A DNA stretch of 6,281 nt from assembly GCA_937889485.1 (NCBI GenBank), contig CALAPG010000397.1, positions 1 to 6,281 on the forward strand. Reading direction: 5' to 3'. How positions within the stretch are numbered: position 1 is the stretch's first letter; each line of letters starts with the position of its first letter. Origin of the DNA: an uncultured Moraxella sp. (GTDB lineage: Bacteria; Pseudomonadota; Gammaproteobacteria; Pseudomonadales; Moraxellaceae). The notes under the pieces are model-generated. The model was not told the DNA's origin. It was given only the letters and a program-made list of their open reading frames with translations, and ran no database searches. Below, piece by piece: positions 1 to 6,281 of this stretch. Position numbers and translations under genes: made by a program.

Positions 1-2008
1 TGGGTGAATGGTCAGGGTTTTGGGCATTAAGATGGGTAACTATCGGGTCTGTATCAGCCGCACTGGGTTGGTTATTTAAGCGATTGAGCGCATTAAATAC
101 GTCTTTATCATCAGTTGCAATCAAGTTATTGACCGCAACCGTGGGCGCGATCGTCACCTCTGCGGTCAATTGATTAAAAAAAGAGCGGTTACTGAGTTGG
201 CTGGCACCATTTTCCAAAAACAACCCTGCCACGGGGTTGCCTGCAAGCTCGCCTTCGGTAAATAACAAATTAAGGTTGCTATAGACGGTTTGAGTAAAAC
301 CTGTCGGCAATGAAATAATGCGGCGTAAACTGCGAGTAAACCAACGATCAGCATAATCTGTACCACGAAAAGGTGAAGAAATAAATACCGCGCGATCTAC
401 TTGCGGCAGGGATTTTAACTGAAAACGGCTGGTAAATTCTTGATTATTGGCGCTAGCCACCGTGCGATAGTAATTGTCTGAAAAACGGTCGGACTGAGAG
501 TAATCACTAATCATGGATTTGACTTTTGGGGTAAGATCATCGTTTGACACCAACAACCTGCCAATCACGCCGCCCATACTGTGCCCGATGATTACCGCAT
601 GCTGGCTGGCAGCATCTTGTTGGCTTGGATCCATTTGCCTAAACGTGCTTTCAATTAGGTCATAAATTTGATAGCGGTTTTCTAGCATGGGAATATTGGT
701 TGGGTAAAAAACTTGCCAAACCTGAAAATTATCGCGTAGCTTGGGGTCATTAAACACGTCATTGGTCAAGCCAATCCACGTTTCTGGACTGGATGCCAAC
801 CCATGCAGCATGATAATAACGCGCTTATTAGGGTTATAAGGCTCGAGCATAAATAAATGCGGCTGCGACTGCTGATAAGGCGAGGCAAGCATATTAAAAT
901 AACTGACATTTGATAAGGCATTGTCTTTGAGCCATAGACCATATGCCGCCGAAAAATTGGCAGACAGCGCAAAGTCTTTATTTAAAATAGTCACGCTTTT
1001 AAACTGATAGGGATCGTACACATTGAGTGAAAAATCCGTGGTTTTTAACAGCTCATCGATGCTACTGCCTTTGGGTACCAAAACCGCGGTCATGGGTAGA
1101 TGCCCCAAAGGGTGAATGCGCTGCAAAGCGGGGGTATTATTGGCGCGGCGGCGTAAGATTTCTGCCAAGATAGAGGTGGTGGCGCGGTCATTGAGCAGTG
1201 CCACATAGTTGACCCCAAACCCGTCACGGCGACTGACCGTATTAAACTTGGCTAAATTTAATTGATAGCTTGAAATTAGTTTGGTTGAAGCCATTTTTGG
1301 GCTAAACGGCTGACCGTTCATATTGACGTGGAGCTGATGCCTCGTAATTTGGTAGTTTTCTGACAATTTTTGCTGATAAAGGTTTTCACCTAATGCCACA
1401 ATGCCCGCATAATATAAATCTTGAATTTGGGTATCGCGCTCTTTGGGGAGATAAAATAAGCTACCCTCGGGTTGGTGGGCGGCGCTTGGTGTTAGAATGT
1501 CGTACATGAGATATATATAAGAAAAGCGAATGGACTGTAGCATTTCATCTTGATAAGCGGACATACAAGAAACCGCAGGCGAAGGTTTTGGGGTTTCAGG
1601 GTTGCCCGCAAAGTTTTTGGCATAAGGCGTGGCAAAATCTTTGGGTGGATTGCTACAAGATTTTCCTTGCTTGCGCTGCAAGGCAGAAGAATAAAAAAGC
1701 TCACTGATCGCGCCGTAAAGCCCTTTATCTACATTCAAATCGGCTTGGCGCAACGTAATGACACAGGCAGGCATATCCGACAAGCATTTTTCTTCATCTA
1801 GCCCTGCTTGTACTAACCGACTTTTGGTATCCATGCTAAGACGGCTGGATAAAATGTTAACGCGCTGATTTAAGATGGCTTGCGTGGTACTACGTTTGCC
1901 AATCTTGGTGGTGGTGCAGCCGCTAAGGATGATGACCATAATTATCATCACAAGCAGTGGCAAAAGAATTTTTTGATGAGGATGGGCAGGGTGGCGAGAT
2001 TGTATCAT
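1..2008 (-). CDS. Alpha/beta-hydrolase-domain lipoprotein (3' end beyond window)
   Basis: Reading leftward from ATG at 2008 the frame is open for 669 codons to the window edge, so the C-terminus is missing. Seen: a lipoprotein signal peptide with a basic/His-rich n-region, hydrophobic residues about 14-28, and a lipobox Leu-Ser-Gly-Cys with Cys31 as the expected lipidated residue. An alpha/beta-hydrolase core begins near residue 395 with strand VIIM, then His402-Gly403 (typical oxyanion loop). The nucleophile elbow Gly-His-Ser-Met-Gly-Gly follows, with Ser477 as predicted catalytic serine. The catalytic His, expected near the C-terminus, is not visible. Residues 32-390 form a large domain I do not recognise, with Cys at 75, 82, 118 and 148 and none after. 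The start is supported by the lipobox and an in-frame stop three codons upstream. The Shine-Dalgarno is weak (AGAGAA, about 11 nt upstream). Inferred: an envelope-anchored esterase or lipase; substrate unknown. Confidence 0.88.
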   Translation of the reverse strand, partial: MIQSRHPAHPHQKILLPLLVMIIMVIILSGCTTTKIGKRSTTQAILNQRVNILSSRLSMDTKSRLVQAGLDEEKCLSDMPACVITLRQADLNVDKGLYGAISELFYSSALQRKQGKSCSNPPKDFATPYAKNFAGNPETPKPSPAVSCMSAYQDEMLQSIRFSYIYLMYDILTPSAAHQPEGSLFYLPKERDTQIQDLYYAGIVALGENLYQQKLSENYQITRHQLHVNMNGQPFSPKMASTKLISSYQLNLAKFNTVSRRDGFGVNYVALLNDRATTSILAEILRRRANNTPALQRIHPLGHLPMTAVLVPKGSSIDELLKTTDFSLNVYDPYQFKSVTILNKDFALSANFSAAYGLWLKDNALSNVSYFNMLASPYQQSQPHLFMLEPYNPNKRVIIMLHGLASSPETWIGLTNDVFNDPKLRDNFQVWQVFYPTNIPMLENRYQIYDLIESTFRQMDPSQQDAASQHAVIIGHSMGGVIGRLLVSNDDLTPKVKSMISDYSQSDRFSDNYYRTVASANNQEFTSRFQLKSLPQVDRAVFISSPFRGTDYADRWFTRSLRRIISLPTGFTQTVYSNLNLLFTEGELAGNPVAGLFLENGASQLSNRSFFNQLTAEVTIAPTVAVNNLIATDDKDVFNALNRLNNQPSAADTDPIVTHLNAQNPDHSP

Positions 2009-2013
2009 GATAC
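2002..2013. promoter_or_regulatory. 12-bp perfect palindrome over the hydrolase start codon
   Basis: GTATCATGATAC is its own reverse complement and is centred on the ATG of the lipoprotein gene (2006-2008). A palindrome of this size can be a repressor half-site pair or a small RNA stem masking the start codon, but it may also be chance. No second copy was noticed elsewhere in the window. The function is unproven. Confidence 0.2.
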
Positions 2014-2025
2014 GTCATTCTCTGT

Positions 2026-2057
2026 GGGGCAGCACATAATGGTAGATAGCCTGCCCC
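2026..2057 (-). promoter_or_regulatory. Leader hairpin just upstream of the hydrolase ribosome site
   Basis: On the minus strand, GGGGCAG (2057-2051) and CTGCCCC (2032-2026) form a perfect 7-bp GC-rich stem with an 18-nt loop. It ends 17 nt before the ATG of the lipoprotein gene and directly abuts the purine-rich stretch that would serve as ribosome binding site. No T-tract follows, so it is not an ordinary terminator. A role in translation control or mRNA stability is inference; a dyad operator in DNA is the alternative. Confidence 0.4.
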
Positions 2058-2093
2058 TATGTTTTTTTGGGATAGGTTTGTTATCTGGGTCTT

Positions 2094-2131
2094 AAAAAAA
2101 TCACCATGCTACGTCTAGGTGAACATGGTGA
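2094..2131 (-). terminator. Rho-independent terminator after the Sel1-like gene
   Basis: Minus-strand stem TCACCATG (2131-2124) pairs perfectly with CATGGTGA (2108-2101) across a 15-nt loop and is followed at once by seven Ts (2100-2094). This is the classic intrinsic-terminator layout. It lies 90 nt past the stop of the exported Sel1-like gene and upstream of the lipoprotein gene, separating the two transcription units. The reverse direction lacks a T-tract, so it should act on the minus strand only. Confidence 0.8.
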
Positions 2132-2220
2132 GGTAAATTATAATGGATAGTCGCTACTTTGCGTTTACCGCCCATTAAGCCAGAAGGCGCTAGCGGCGAC
2201 GGGTCGGGTGGGTAATAGAT

Positions 2221-3177
2221 TTATGGCATTACCGCGTCTGCAGGAATATCCCAAATATAGTATTTACCACTGTTAACAATTCTGAGCTGTTCATCAATGT
2301 AAGGGTTATTGGGGTTTTTGGCTTTAAAGTCATTGAGGCGTTGGAGCGCGCGGTCTTTTTTGTCATCCAATAAATCCGCTTGAGCAAGGCTTTGGGTAGC
2401 CTCAAGATAGCCCATGCTTTCTGCTTTTTCTAGGTATTTGGCGCCTTCTTTAAAGCCGCCGCCTTCTGCTAGCATGGCACCGTACAAGAAGTTGGCTTCT
2501 GCCGTGTCTTTGAGTTTAATCGCGCGCGCAATATAATTGCCTGCTCGAACGGCATAGTCTGATCCTAAATCCAAGTTTCGACCCATGGCGTTGAGCTTGG
2601 CGGCGCGTAGTAGCACGTCATACGAGGCGTTATTATCTTTTGCGTAAGTTTCGATCCATGCCGTCAACTGTTTTAGGCGTTCTGTGGCGTTATAGCGCTC
2701 AGTGCGGCTATTAAAGACAGGGGGGTAATGGCGTGCTTTGGGTGAGGCAAAGGTAATGAAATCGTCCAGAACGCTCACATCTAGTTGGGCGTTGTTGGCG
2801 GTTGTTTGCGGTATCAGCACCGTGGGCAAGGTAGCAAGCTGGCTGATAGACAACGCGGGCAACGCGACATTGGATAAATGTTGCGAGCTCAAGTCGGTGC
2901 CTATCCATTGTACGCTATTGACCTTAGGGTAACTTACCGTACCCAGTGTGGGTTCGGTCAACACAGGAACCAATACCGACCCTGTGGCGGAGGTGCTAAT
3001 GACAGGCGCCGCACTATCAGCAGTTGCGGTACTTTTAACGGTTTTGCTGGTTTTGGTTGCTTTGCTGGTTTTGGCAGCTTTTGGGGCAGGCTTGCTAGGG
3101 GCAGCACTGGCAAGCGGGGCTGCGGCGACCATCAATAATCCCAATGAGCATGCTAACGGTTTTACTATATTTGTCAT
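2221..3177 (-). CDS. Exported Sel1/TPR-like repeat protein, Lys/Thr-rich N-terminus
   Basis: A 318-residue protein of unknown specific function. Seen: a Sec-type signal peptide (residues 1-25: Lys6, a hydrophobic core about 8-20, and an Ala-Ser-Ala site before Ala26). Next is a low-complexity basic tract at about 27-50 rich in Lys, Thr, Ser, Ala and Pro, containing two KTSK copies six residues apart. A central region (about 60-150) is unassigned. A helical C-terminal half (about 160-300) has a Sel1/TPR pattern, clearest at 226-266, where alternating Ala, Leu and Gly include YGAMLAEGG and YLEKAESMG. Proteins with such repeats usually act as periplasmic or envelope scaffolds; that role here is inference. 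The start at 3177 is backed by AAGGA (3189-3185) seven nt upstream and by the signal peptide directly after it. It is transcribed alone, with a candidate promoter upstream and a strong terminator downstream. Confidence 0.88.
   Translation of the reverse strand: MTNIVKPLACSLGLLMVAAAPLASAAPSKPAPKAAKTSKATKTSKTVKSTATADSAAPVISTSATGSVLVPVLTEPTLGTVSYPKVNSVQWIGTDLSSQHLSNVALPALSISQLATLPTVLIPQTTANNAQLDVSVLDDFITFASPKARHYPPVFNSRTERYNATERLKQLTAWIETYAKDNNASYDVLLRAAKLNAMGRNLDLGSDYAVRAGNYIARAIKLKDTAEANFLYGAMLAEGGGFKEGAKYLEKAESMGYLEATQSLAQADLLDDKKDRALQRLNDFKAKNPNNPYIDEQLRIVNSGKYYIWDIPADAVMP
3043..3074 (-). repeat. Two 14-bp direct repeats (18-bp period) encoding KTSK units
   Basis: The 14-mer TTTGCTGGTTTTGG (plus strand) occurs at 3043-3056 and again at 3061-3074, an exact copy with an 18-bp period. 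The period is a multiple of three, so it gives a six-residue repeat (KTSKAT then KTSKTV) in the basic tract behind the signal peptide. This suggests in-frame tandem duplication; copy number may vary among strains. Confidence 0.7.
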
Positions 3178-3184
3178 AAAAGTA

Positions 3185-3189
3185 TCCTT
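3185..3189 (-). promoter_or_regulatory. Shine-Dalgarno AAGGA of the Sel1-like gene
   Basis: AAGGA on the minus strand lies 7 nt before the ATG at 3177, an ideal spacing. It is the clearest ribosome binding site in the window and fixes the start of the exported protein. Confidence 0.75.
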
Positions 3190-3272
3190 AAGGTAAAAAT
3201 AAATGCATATAAAAAAAGAAGAGCCAAAATCCGTAACAGACTGACGGCAATGATTGGCGCCTAAATAGCACC

Positions 3273-3301
3273 ATAATGGAAAAAAAAATGAAAGAAGTCA
3301 G
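3273..3301 (-). promoter_or_regulatory. Candidate sigma-70 promoter of the Sel1-like gene
   Basis: Minus-strand CTGACT (3301-3296, 4/6 match to TTGACA) is separated by exactly 17 bp, including a nine-T run, from CATTAT (3278-3273, 4/6 match to TATAAT). A start near 3266 would give a leader of about 90 nt. The remainder of the 222-nt gap between coq7 and this gene shows only A/T tracts and the weak hairpin listed separately. Confidence 0.35.
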
Positions 3302-3327
3302 TAAACGTATTGTTATTTTTTATCCAA

Positions 3328-3355
3328 AAGGCTCACACATGCGTAACTTAGCCTT
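3328..3355 (-). terminator. Possible weak terminator after coq7
   Basis: AAGGCT (3355-3350) and AGCCTT (3333-3328) form a perfect 6-bp stem with a 16-nt loop, 45 nt past the coq7 stop. Only four Ts run from the stem end before GG, so termination would be weak, or the hairpin may simply protect the mRNA 3' end. Confidence 0.35.
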
Positions 3356-3399
3356 AGCAAGTGCACCATAGTAAGGGAAGCCACAGCTAGACAATAGCC

Positions 3400-4056
3400 C
3401 TACAGATGATAAGCCACCCCTTTCATGCAGTTTGCCAAAAAACGCATGGTGGTTTTGACAGGCGGTGGCAACACTGACGCGCCAGAGGCTATAGCTTTAT
3501 CGCGATGTTGTAGCTCTTCGATGTCCATTTGGGCAAGAATTTGGGCGCTGCGCTGATCTTGCTTGGGCAATTGATCAAGATGGCTTTGTAGATGTTCACT
3601 GACTTGGATTTCTGTTTCGGCAACAAAGCCCAAACTAAACTCATCTGAAATCATGCCCGCCACGGCACCAATACCAAACGATAGCCCATACCATAATGGA
3701 CTAAAAACACTGGGATGGCTACCTAATTCATCAAGACGGGTTTCACACCAAACCAAATGGTCGATTTCTTCAAGGGCAGAGTGATGCATCGACTGTTTGA
3801 CCTTGTCATCTTTGGCGCTAAAGGCTTGCCCGTGATAAAGACCTTGGGCGCAGACTTCACCCGTGTGGTTAATGCGCATCAAGCCTGCTACATGCCGCGC
3901 CTCTTCTACGGTTAGTTTTGGTATCGTTGGGCTACTAACAGGCAAGGGGCGTGTGCTTGGGTTGCTATGTGGAATAAAGGCTCGCAGCGCTCGGTCAAGA
4001 AAGACGATATTGCGGTCAAGTTTGCTGAGGGAGGCGGTGGTATGGGATGTGGACAT
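3400..4056 (-). CDS. coq7: Coq7-type 3-demethoxyubiquinol 3-hydroxylase (di-iron)
   Basis: Hydroxylates the 2-polyprenyl-3-methyl-6-methoxy-1,4-benzoquinol ring late in ubiquinone synthesis, at the inner face of the cytoplasmic membrane (family knowledge). The 218-residue length fits bacterial Coq7 (about 210-215). Ferritin-like di-iron ligands are all visible: Glu67 in NHTGE, Glu97 and His100 in EEIDH, Glu149 in FVAETE, and Glu181 and His184 in EELQH. Surrounding blocks such as EARHVAGLMR, WYGLSFGIGAVAG and SLGFVAETE match the family closely; the second is the hydrophobic segment probably touching the membrane. Residues 1-48 are a variable N-terminus. The ATG at 4056 gives the expected length but has no Shine-Dalgarno; a TATAAT box only 14 nt upstream implies a very short leader. 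Coq7 replaces the flavin enzyme UbiF used by Escherichia coli. Gene neighbours have no evident role in quinone synthesis. Confidence 0.97.
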   Translation of the reverse strand: MSTSHTTASLSKLDRNIVFLDRALRAFIPHSNPSTRPLPVSSPTIPKLTVEEARHVAGLMRINHTGEVCAQGLYHGQAFSAKDDKVKQSMHHSALEEIDHLVWCETRLDELGSHPSVFSPLWYGLSFGIGAVAGMISDEFSLGFVAETEIQVSEHLQSHLDQLPKQDQRSAQILAQMDIEELQHRDKAIASGASVLPPPVKTTMRFLANCMKGVAYHL

Positions 4057-4070
4057 AGATCACGCTAGTT

Positions 4071-4076
4071 ATTATA
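4071..4076 (-). promoter_or_regulatory. Consensus -10 box upstream of coq7
   Basis: Minus-strand TATAAT (perfect consensus) sits 14 nt before the coq7 ATG, preceded by an A6 run. No good -35 hexamer lies at 16-18 bp (GTACTA at 17 bp), and there is no TG extension. Transcription starting about 7 nt downstream would leave a leader of only about 7-8 nt without a Shine-Dalgarno. Confidence 0.45.
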
Positions 4077-4154
4077 GTTTTTTGGGATAAAAGTAGTACC
4101 TAATTTTACCCAAAACAGGGGATTTTGACTAGCACTTAACGGCTAATCACCTGC

Positions 4155-4204
4155 AAAAAATCCCATGACCAATCCATATAAGCACATGGGTTTAATACAT
4201 GGGA
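4155..4204 (-). terminator. Rho-independent terminator after phaC, two alternative 5' arms
   Basis: The minus-strand 3' arm CATGGGA (4167-4161) is followed by six Ts (4160-4155). It can pair with TCCCATG (4204-4198; 7 bp, 30-nt loop) or with CCCATG (4190-4185; 6 bp, 17-nt loop). Both 5' arms are copies of the same motif 13 nt apart. It begins about 34 nt past the phaC stop and ends about 80 nt before the coq7 -10 box, so phaC and coq7 are likely separate units. Confidence 0.7.
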
Positions 4205-4237
4205 CGCTTTGGCGAATAAAATTGCTATAGAATCAAG

Positions 4238-6249
4238 TTATAAGGGTGGCAGCTGCGAGCGATAGGCTTCGGCAAAATTGTTGCCCATCAGGGCGTCACT
4301 GGCTTTGACCGTGACATACGTCCCTGGGGCGTCACCAAAGGTAGCAATGTCTTTGCCTTGGTGATTTTGACCCACCACACGGGCAGCCACCTCATTGCCC
4401 TCATACGGCTTGATCCAATCATGCCAATGATTCCACCAAGTATCTGCCACGTAGTTGGCATCTTTATACCACTGGTTGGCATCGGCGCTGTAGTTGTCAT
4501 TGGTATAAAAGCCGTATTTGCTGCCTGGGGGGTTCATGATGCCTGCAATGTGCCCTGACTCCCCTAGAACAAACACTTTTTCGCCACCAAATACTTGTGT
4601 GCCTGGGTAGCAGCTTTTCCATTTGGCAATATGGTCTTGGAGGGTTGCTACCATGTAAACAGGGGTTTTTACTTTGGATAAATCAATTTTAACGCCATCG
4701 ATTTCTAGTGCATTGGGTTTTCTAAGCGAGTTGTTAAGATAAAAATCGCGTAGTAAGAAATGATGCAGCGCAGCGGTGACGTTGGTACAGTCAGAATTCC
4801 AATACAGTAGGTCAAAGGGAACAGGGCGCTCGCCTTTGAGGTAGTTTTGGATATAGTAGTTCCAATACAAGCTGTTCTCGCGCAGTAAGCTAAAGGAAAC
4901 GCCCATCATACGCCCGTCAAACACGCCTTTTTCTGCGTTTTGCTTGTCAATGGCGGTGACAATTTTGTCATCAATAAATACGCCAATATCGCCTGGGTCT
5001 GTAAAGTCAATGATGGTTGCCCAAAGCGTGGCACTGGCAATGCGATTTTCTTGTTTTTTGCCTGCCAAGTAAGCCAGTGTGAGGGCGGTAAGCATGCCGC
5101 CAATACAATAGCCTGTGATGTTGATAGTTTTTTCACCCGTAATGGCTTCGATTTGGTTCATCGCCGCTAGGACACCATCTTTGAGGTAAGTTTCCATGCC
5201 GACATTTTTGTACTCAGGCGTTGGATTTGCCCATGATATCACGAATACGCTATGCCCTTGGTTCACCGCCCAATGGATAAAGGAGTTTTTCTCACGTAAG
5301 TCCATGATATAAAATTTATTAATCCATGGCGGCACTAGCAGCATAGGGCGCTGCTTGACTTTGTCGGTGGCAGGTTCATATTGAATCAGCTGCATCATGT
5401 GGTTTTCAAAGACGACTTTGCCTTTTGAGGTAGCAATGTTATCACCCACCCGAAACGCGCTTTGGTCAGTCATGCGGATGTTAAGGGTGTCGGCGCTATT
5501 GCCCATGTCTTCTGCAAGCTGTTTCATGCCTTGTACCAAGTTTTGACCGCGACTTTCAATGGTCAATCGTAGCACTTCAGGGTTAGTCAATAAAAAATTG
5601 GTAGGCGCAATGGCATTAATCCATTGACGGGTAAAAAATGCCAAGCGTTGGCGGGTTTTTTCATCAATGCCTTCCACGCCATCAATCGCGTCCATCATGG
5701 CTTGCGTTGTTAGCAAATAATTTTGTTTTAGAAAATTAAACGCGGGGTTGTCTTCCCATTCTTCGTCGCTAAAGCGTTTATCCCCTTTTTCAGGCACGAC
5801 CACAGGCTCAATTTTTTTGCCGATGATTTGCTGCATGGTATTTTGCCACAAGTGCATTTGGTCGCGTAGCAACTGTAGGTGGTCTTCAACCAAGTTACCT
5901 GGGTGATTGGTCGCCATTTGTCCCATTTTTCGCCAGCCATCCATCAAATCCATCATGATTGAGGTGCTGGTGTATTGAGGATTTTGCTTCATGCGCATGG
6001 ATTGTTCGGTAATTTGCTGGCTAAGCTTGGTCATGTTGCCCACAAATTGATTGCAAAACTCGCTCACTGTAGTGTTGTAGGGCGGCAAACTTTTTGCCAT
6101 GTGAGTGAAGGGATTGGTATTTAGCAAAAAATCAAAGGGATTTTGGGGCAAATCAACGTCACTGTTGGCACCATTTGATGGTATAAATGGGTTGTTAGTA
6201 AAAAAACCATTATTAAAAAAATTATGGGTAAAAGGGTTTTGGCTAAAGG
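4238..6249 (-). CDS. phaC: Class I poly(3-hydroxyalkanoate) synthase (5' end missing)
   Basis: Polymerises (R)-3-hydroxyacyl-CoA, typically 3-hydroxybutyryl-CoA, into carbon-storage polyester on cytoplasmic granules (family knowledge). The visible 669 codons have no ATG near the right edge. TTG at 6151 gives 637 residues, but the frame stays open for 32 more codons up to the adapter, so the true start is outside. Numbering from that TTG: a PhaC N-terminal domain at about 85-260, then the alpha/beta-hydrolase core. The catalytic triad is Cys349 in the lipase-like box GYCIGG, Asp506 in TLQDH, and His534 in GESGH. The 28-residue Asp-His spacing matches Cupriavidus necator PhaC (C319, D480, H508, from memory). 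Further family blocks are LLVPPWINKFYIMDLR, LLYWNSD and GIMNPPGSKYG. Odd points: an Asn/Phe-rich N-terminal extension with four NPF motifs, and about 20 extra C-terminal residues compared with an Acinetobacter enzyme recalled from memory. No other PHA gene is in view. Confidence 0.96.
6107..6238 (-). repeat. Four NPF motifs in the PhaC N-terminal extension
   Basis: Asn-Pro-Phe is encoded at 6238-6230, 6193-6185, 6142-6134 and 6115-6107. The first and last read NPFTH with different codons, so this is not a recent DNA duplication or an assembly stutter. The intervening residues are rich in Asn, Phe and Thr, suggesting a flexible, sticky segment. Function unknown. Confidence 0.6.
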
Positions 6250-6281
6250 AGATCGGAAGAGCGTCGTGTAGGGAAAGAGTG
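6250..6281. other. Illumina TruSeq adapter read-through (not genomic)
   Basis: From 6250 the sequence reads AGATCGGAAGAGCGTCGTGT and continues to the window end exactly as the reverse complement of the TruSeq universal adapter, 32 bases in all. Base 6250 could belong to either genome or adapter. The stretch should be trimmed, and the contig end counted as artificial. Confidence 0.97.

Noticed and set aside
1550..1801. Plus-strand 83-codon open frame, and similar short frames on both strands within the hydrolase, Sel1-like, coq7 and phaC genes
   Set aside because: They lie antisense to, or in other frames of, convincing genes, show no recognisable domains and have no persuasive ribosome sites.
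1880..2095. Plus-strand 71-codon frame over the hydrolase start and leader
   Set aside because: Its N-terminal half is the complement of the lipoprotein signal peptide region, its C-terminal half crosses the leader hairpin, and it shows no domain.
2186..2212. GC-rich stretch containing the 8-bp palindrome CGCTAGCG downstream of the Sel1-like gene
   Set aside because: Too short to be informative, with no T-tract and no second copy seen.
3271..3280. Ten-base string CCATAATGGA found both here and inside coq7 (3691-3700)
   Set aside because: Two copies of a 10-mer in different contexts, one coding, can be chance. It has no flanking similarity.
6098..6100. ATG at 6100 as an alternative phaC start
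   Set aside because: It would give about 620 residues and still fit the family, but no ribosome site precedes it. It cannot be excluded without upstream sequence.
6149..6151. TTG at 6151 as the phaC start codon
   Set aside because: The frame is open upstream with protein-like, NPF-containing sequence right up to the adapter, and no Shine-Dalgarno precedes the TTG. It is just an internal Leu codon.
1..6249. A PHA or lipid metabolism operon linking phaC with the lipoprotein hydrolase
   Set aside because: The genes are separated by terminators and by coq7 and the Sel1-like gene, and the hydrolase is exported whereas PHA is cytoplasmic. Shared strand alone is not evidence of a system.

Overview
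The window looks like a piece of chromosome from a gammaproteobacterium of the family Moraxellaceae, probably a Moraxella or Psychrobacter relative. The grounds are a Coq7-type ubiquinone hydroxylase and a class I PHA synthase, both of which resemble the Acinetobacter proteins as I remember them, and a GC content that looks to be in the mid-40s percent by eye. The genus is inference. No tRNA, rRNA, CRISPR array, insertion sequence or phage gene is visible. I did not find a previously undescribed system.

All four genes read on the minus strand, so transcription runs from right to left. In that order they are: (1) phaC, a class I poly(3-hydroxyalkanoate) synthase, with its 5' end cut off at the right edge; (2) coq7, the di-iron hydroxylase of ubiquinone synthesis; (3) an exported, Lys-rich protein with Sel1/TPR-like repeats; (4) a large lipoprotein with an alpha/beta-hydrolase domain, whose 3' end runs off the left edge. 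The hydrolase gene has no stop in the window, yet its frame is open and clean for 669 codons from 2008 to the left edge.

Each gene looks like its own transcription unit. Hairpin-plus-T-tract terminators follow phaC (about 4155-4204) and the Sel1-like gene (2094-2131), and a weaker hairpin follows coq7. A TATAAT box lies 14 nt before coq7, and a 4/6 + 4/6 promoter with a 17-bp spacer lies upstream of the Sel1-like gene. The genes do not form an obvious pathway: PHA storage, quinone synthesis, an envelope repeat protein and a lipoprotein hydrolase. No phaA, phaB, phaP or phaR is present.

The most consequential observation is technical. The last 32 bases (6250-6281) match Illumina TruSeq adapter sequence rather than genome. 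The contig therefore ends artificially inside phaC, and because the adapter is open in the phaC frame, an automatic annotation would add false N-terminal residues. The genuine visible phaC N-terminus is unusual: it extends the synthase well past the usual length and carries four Asn-Pro-Phe motifs in an Asn/Phe-rich stretch.
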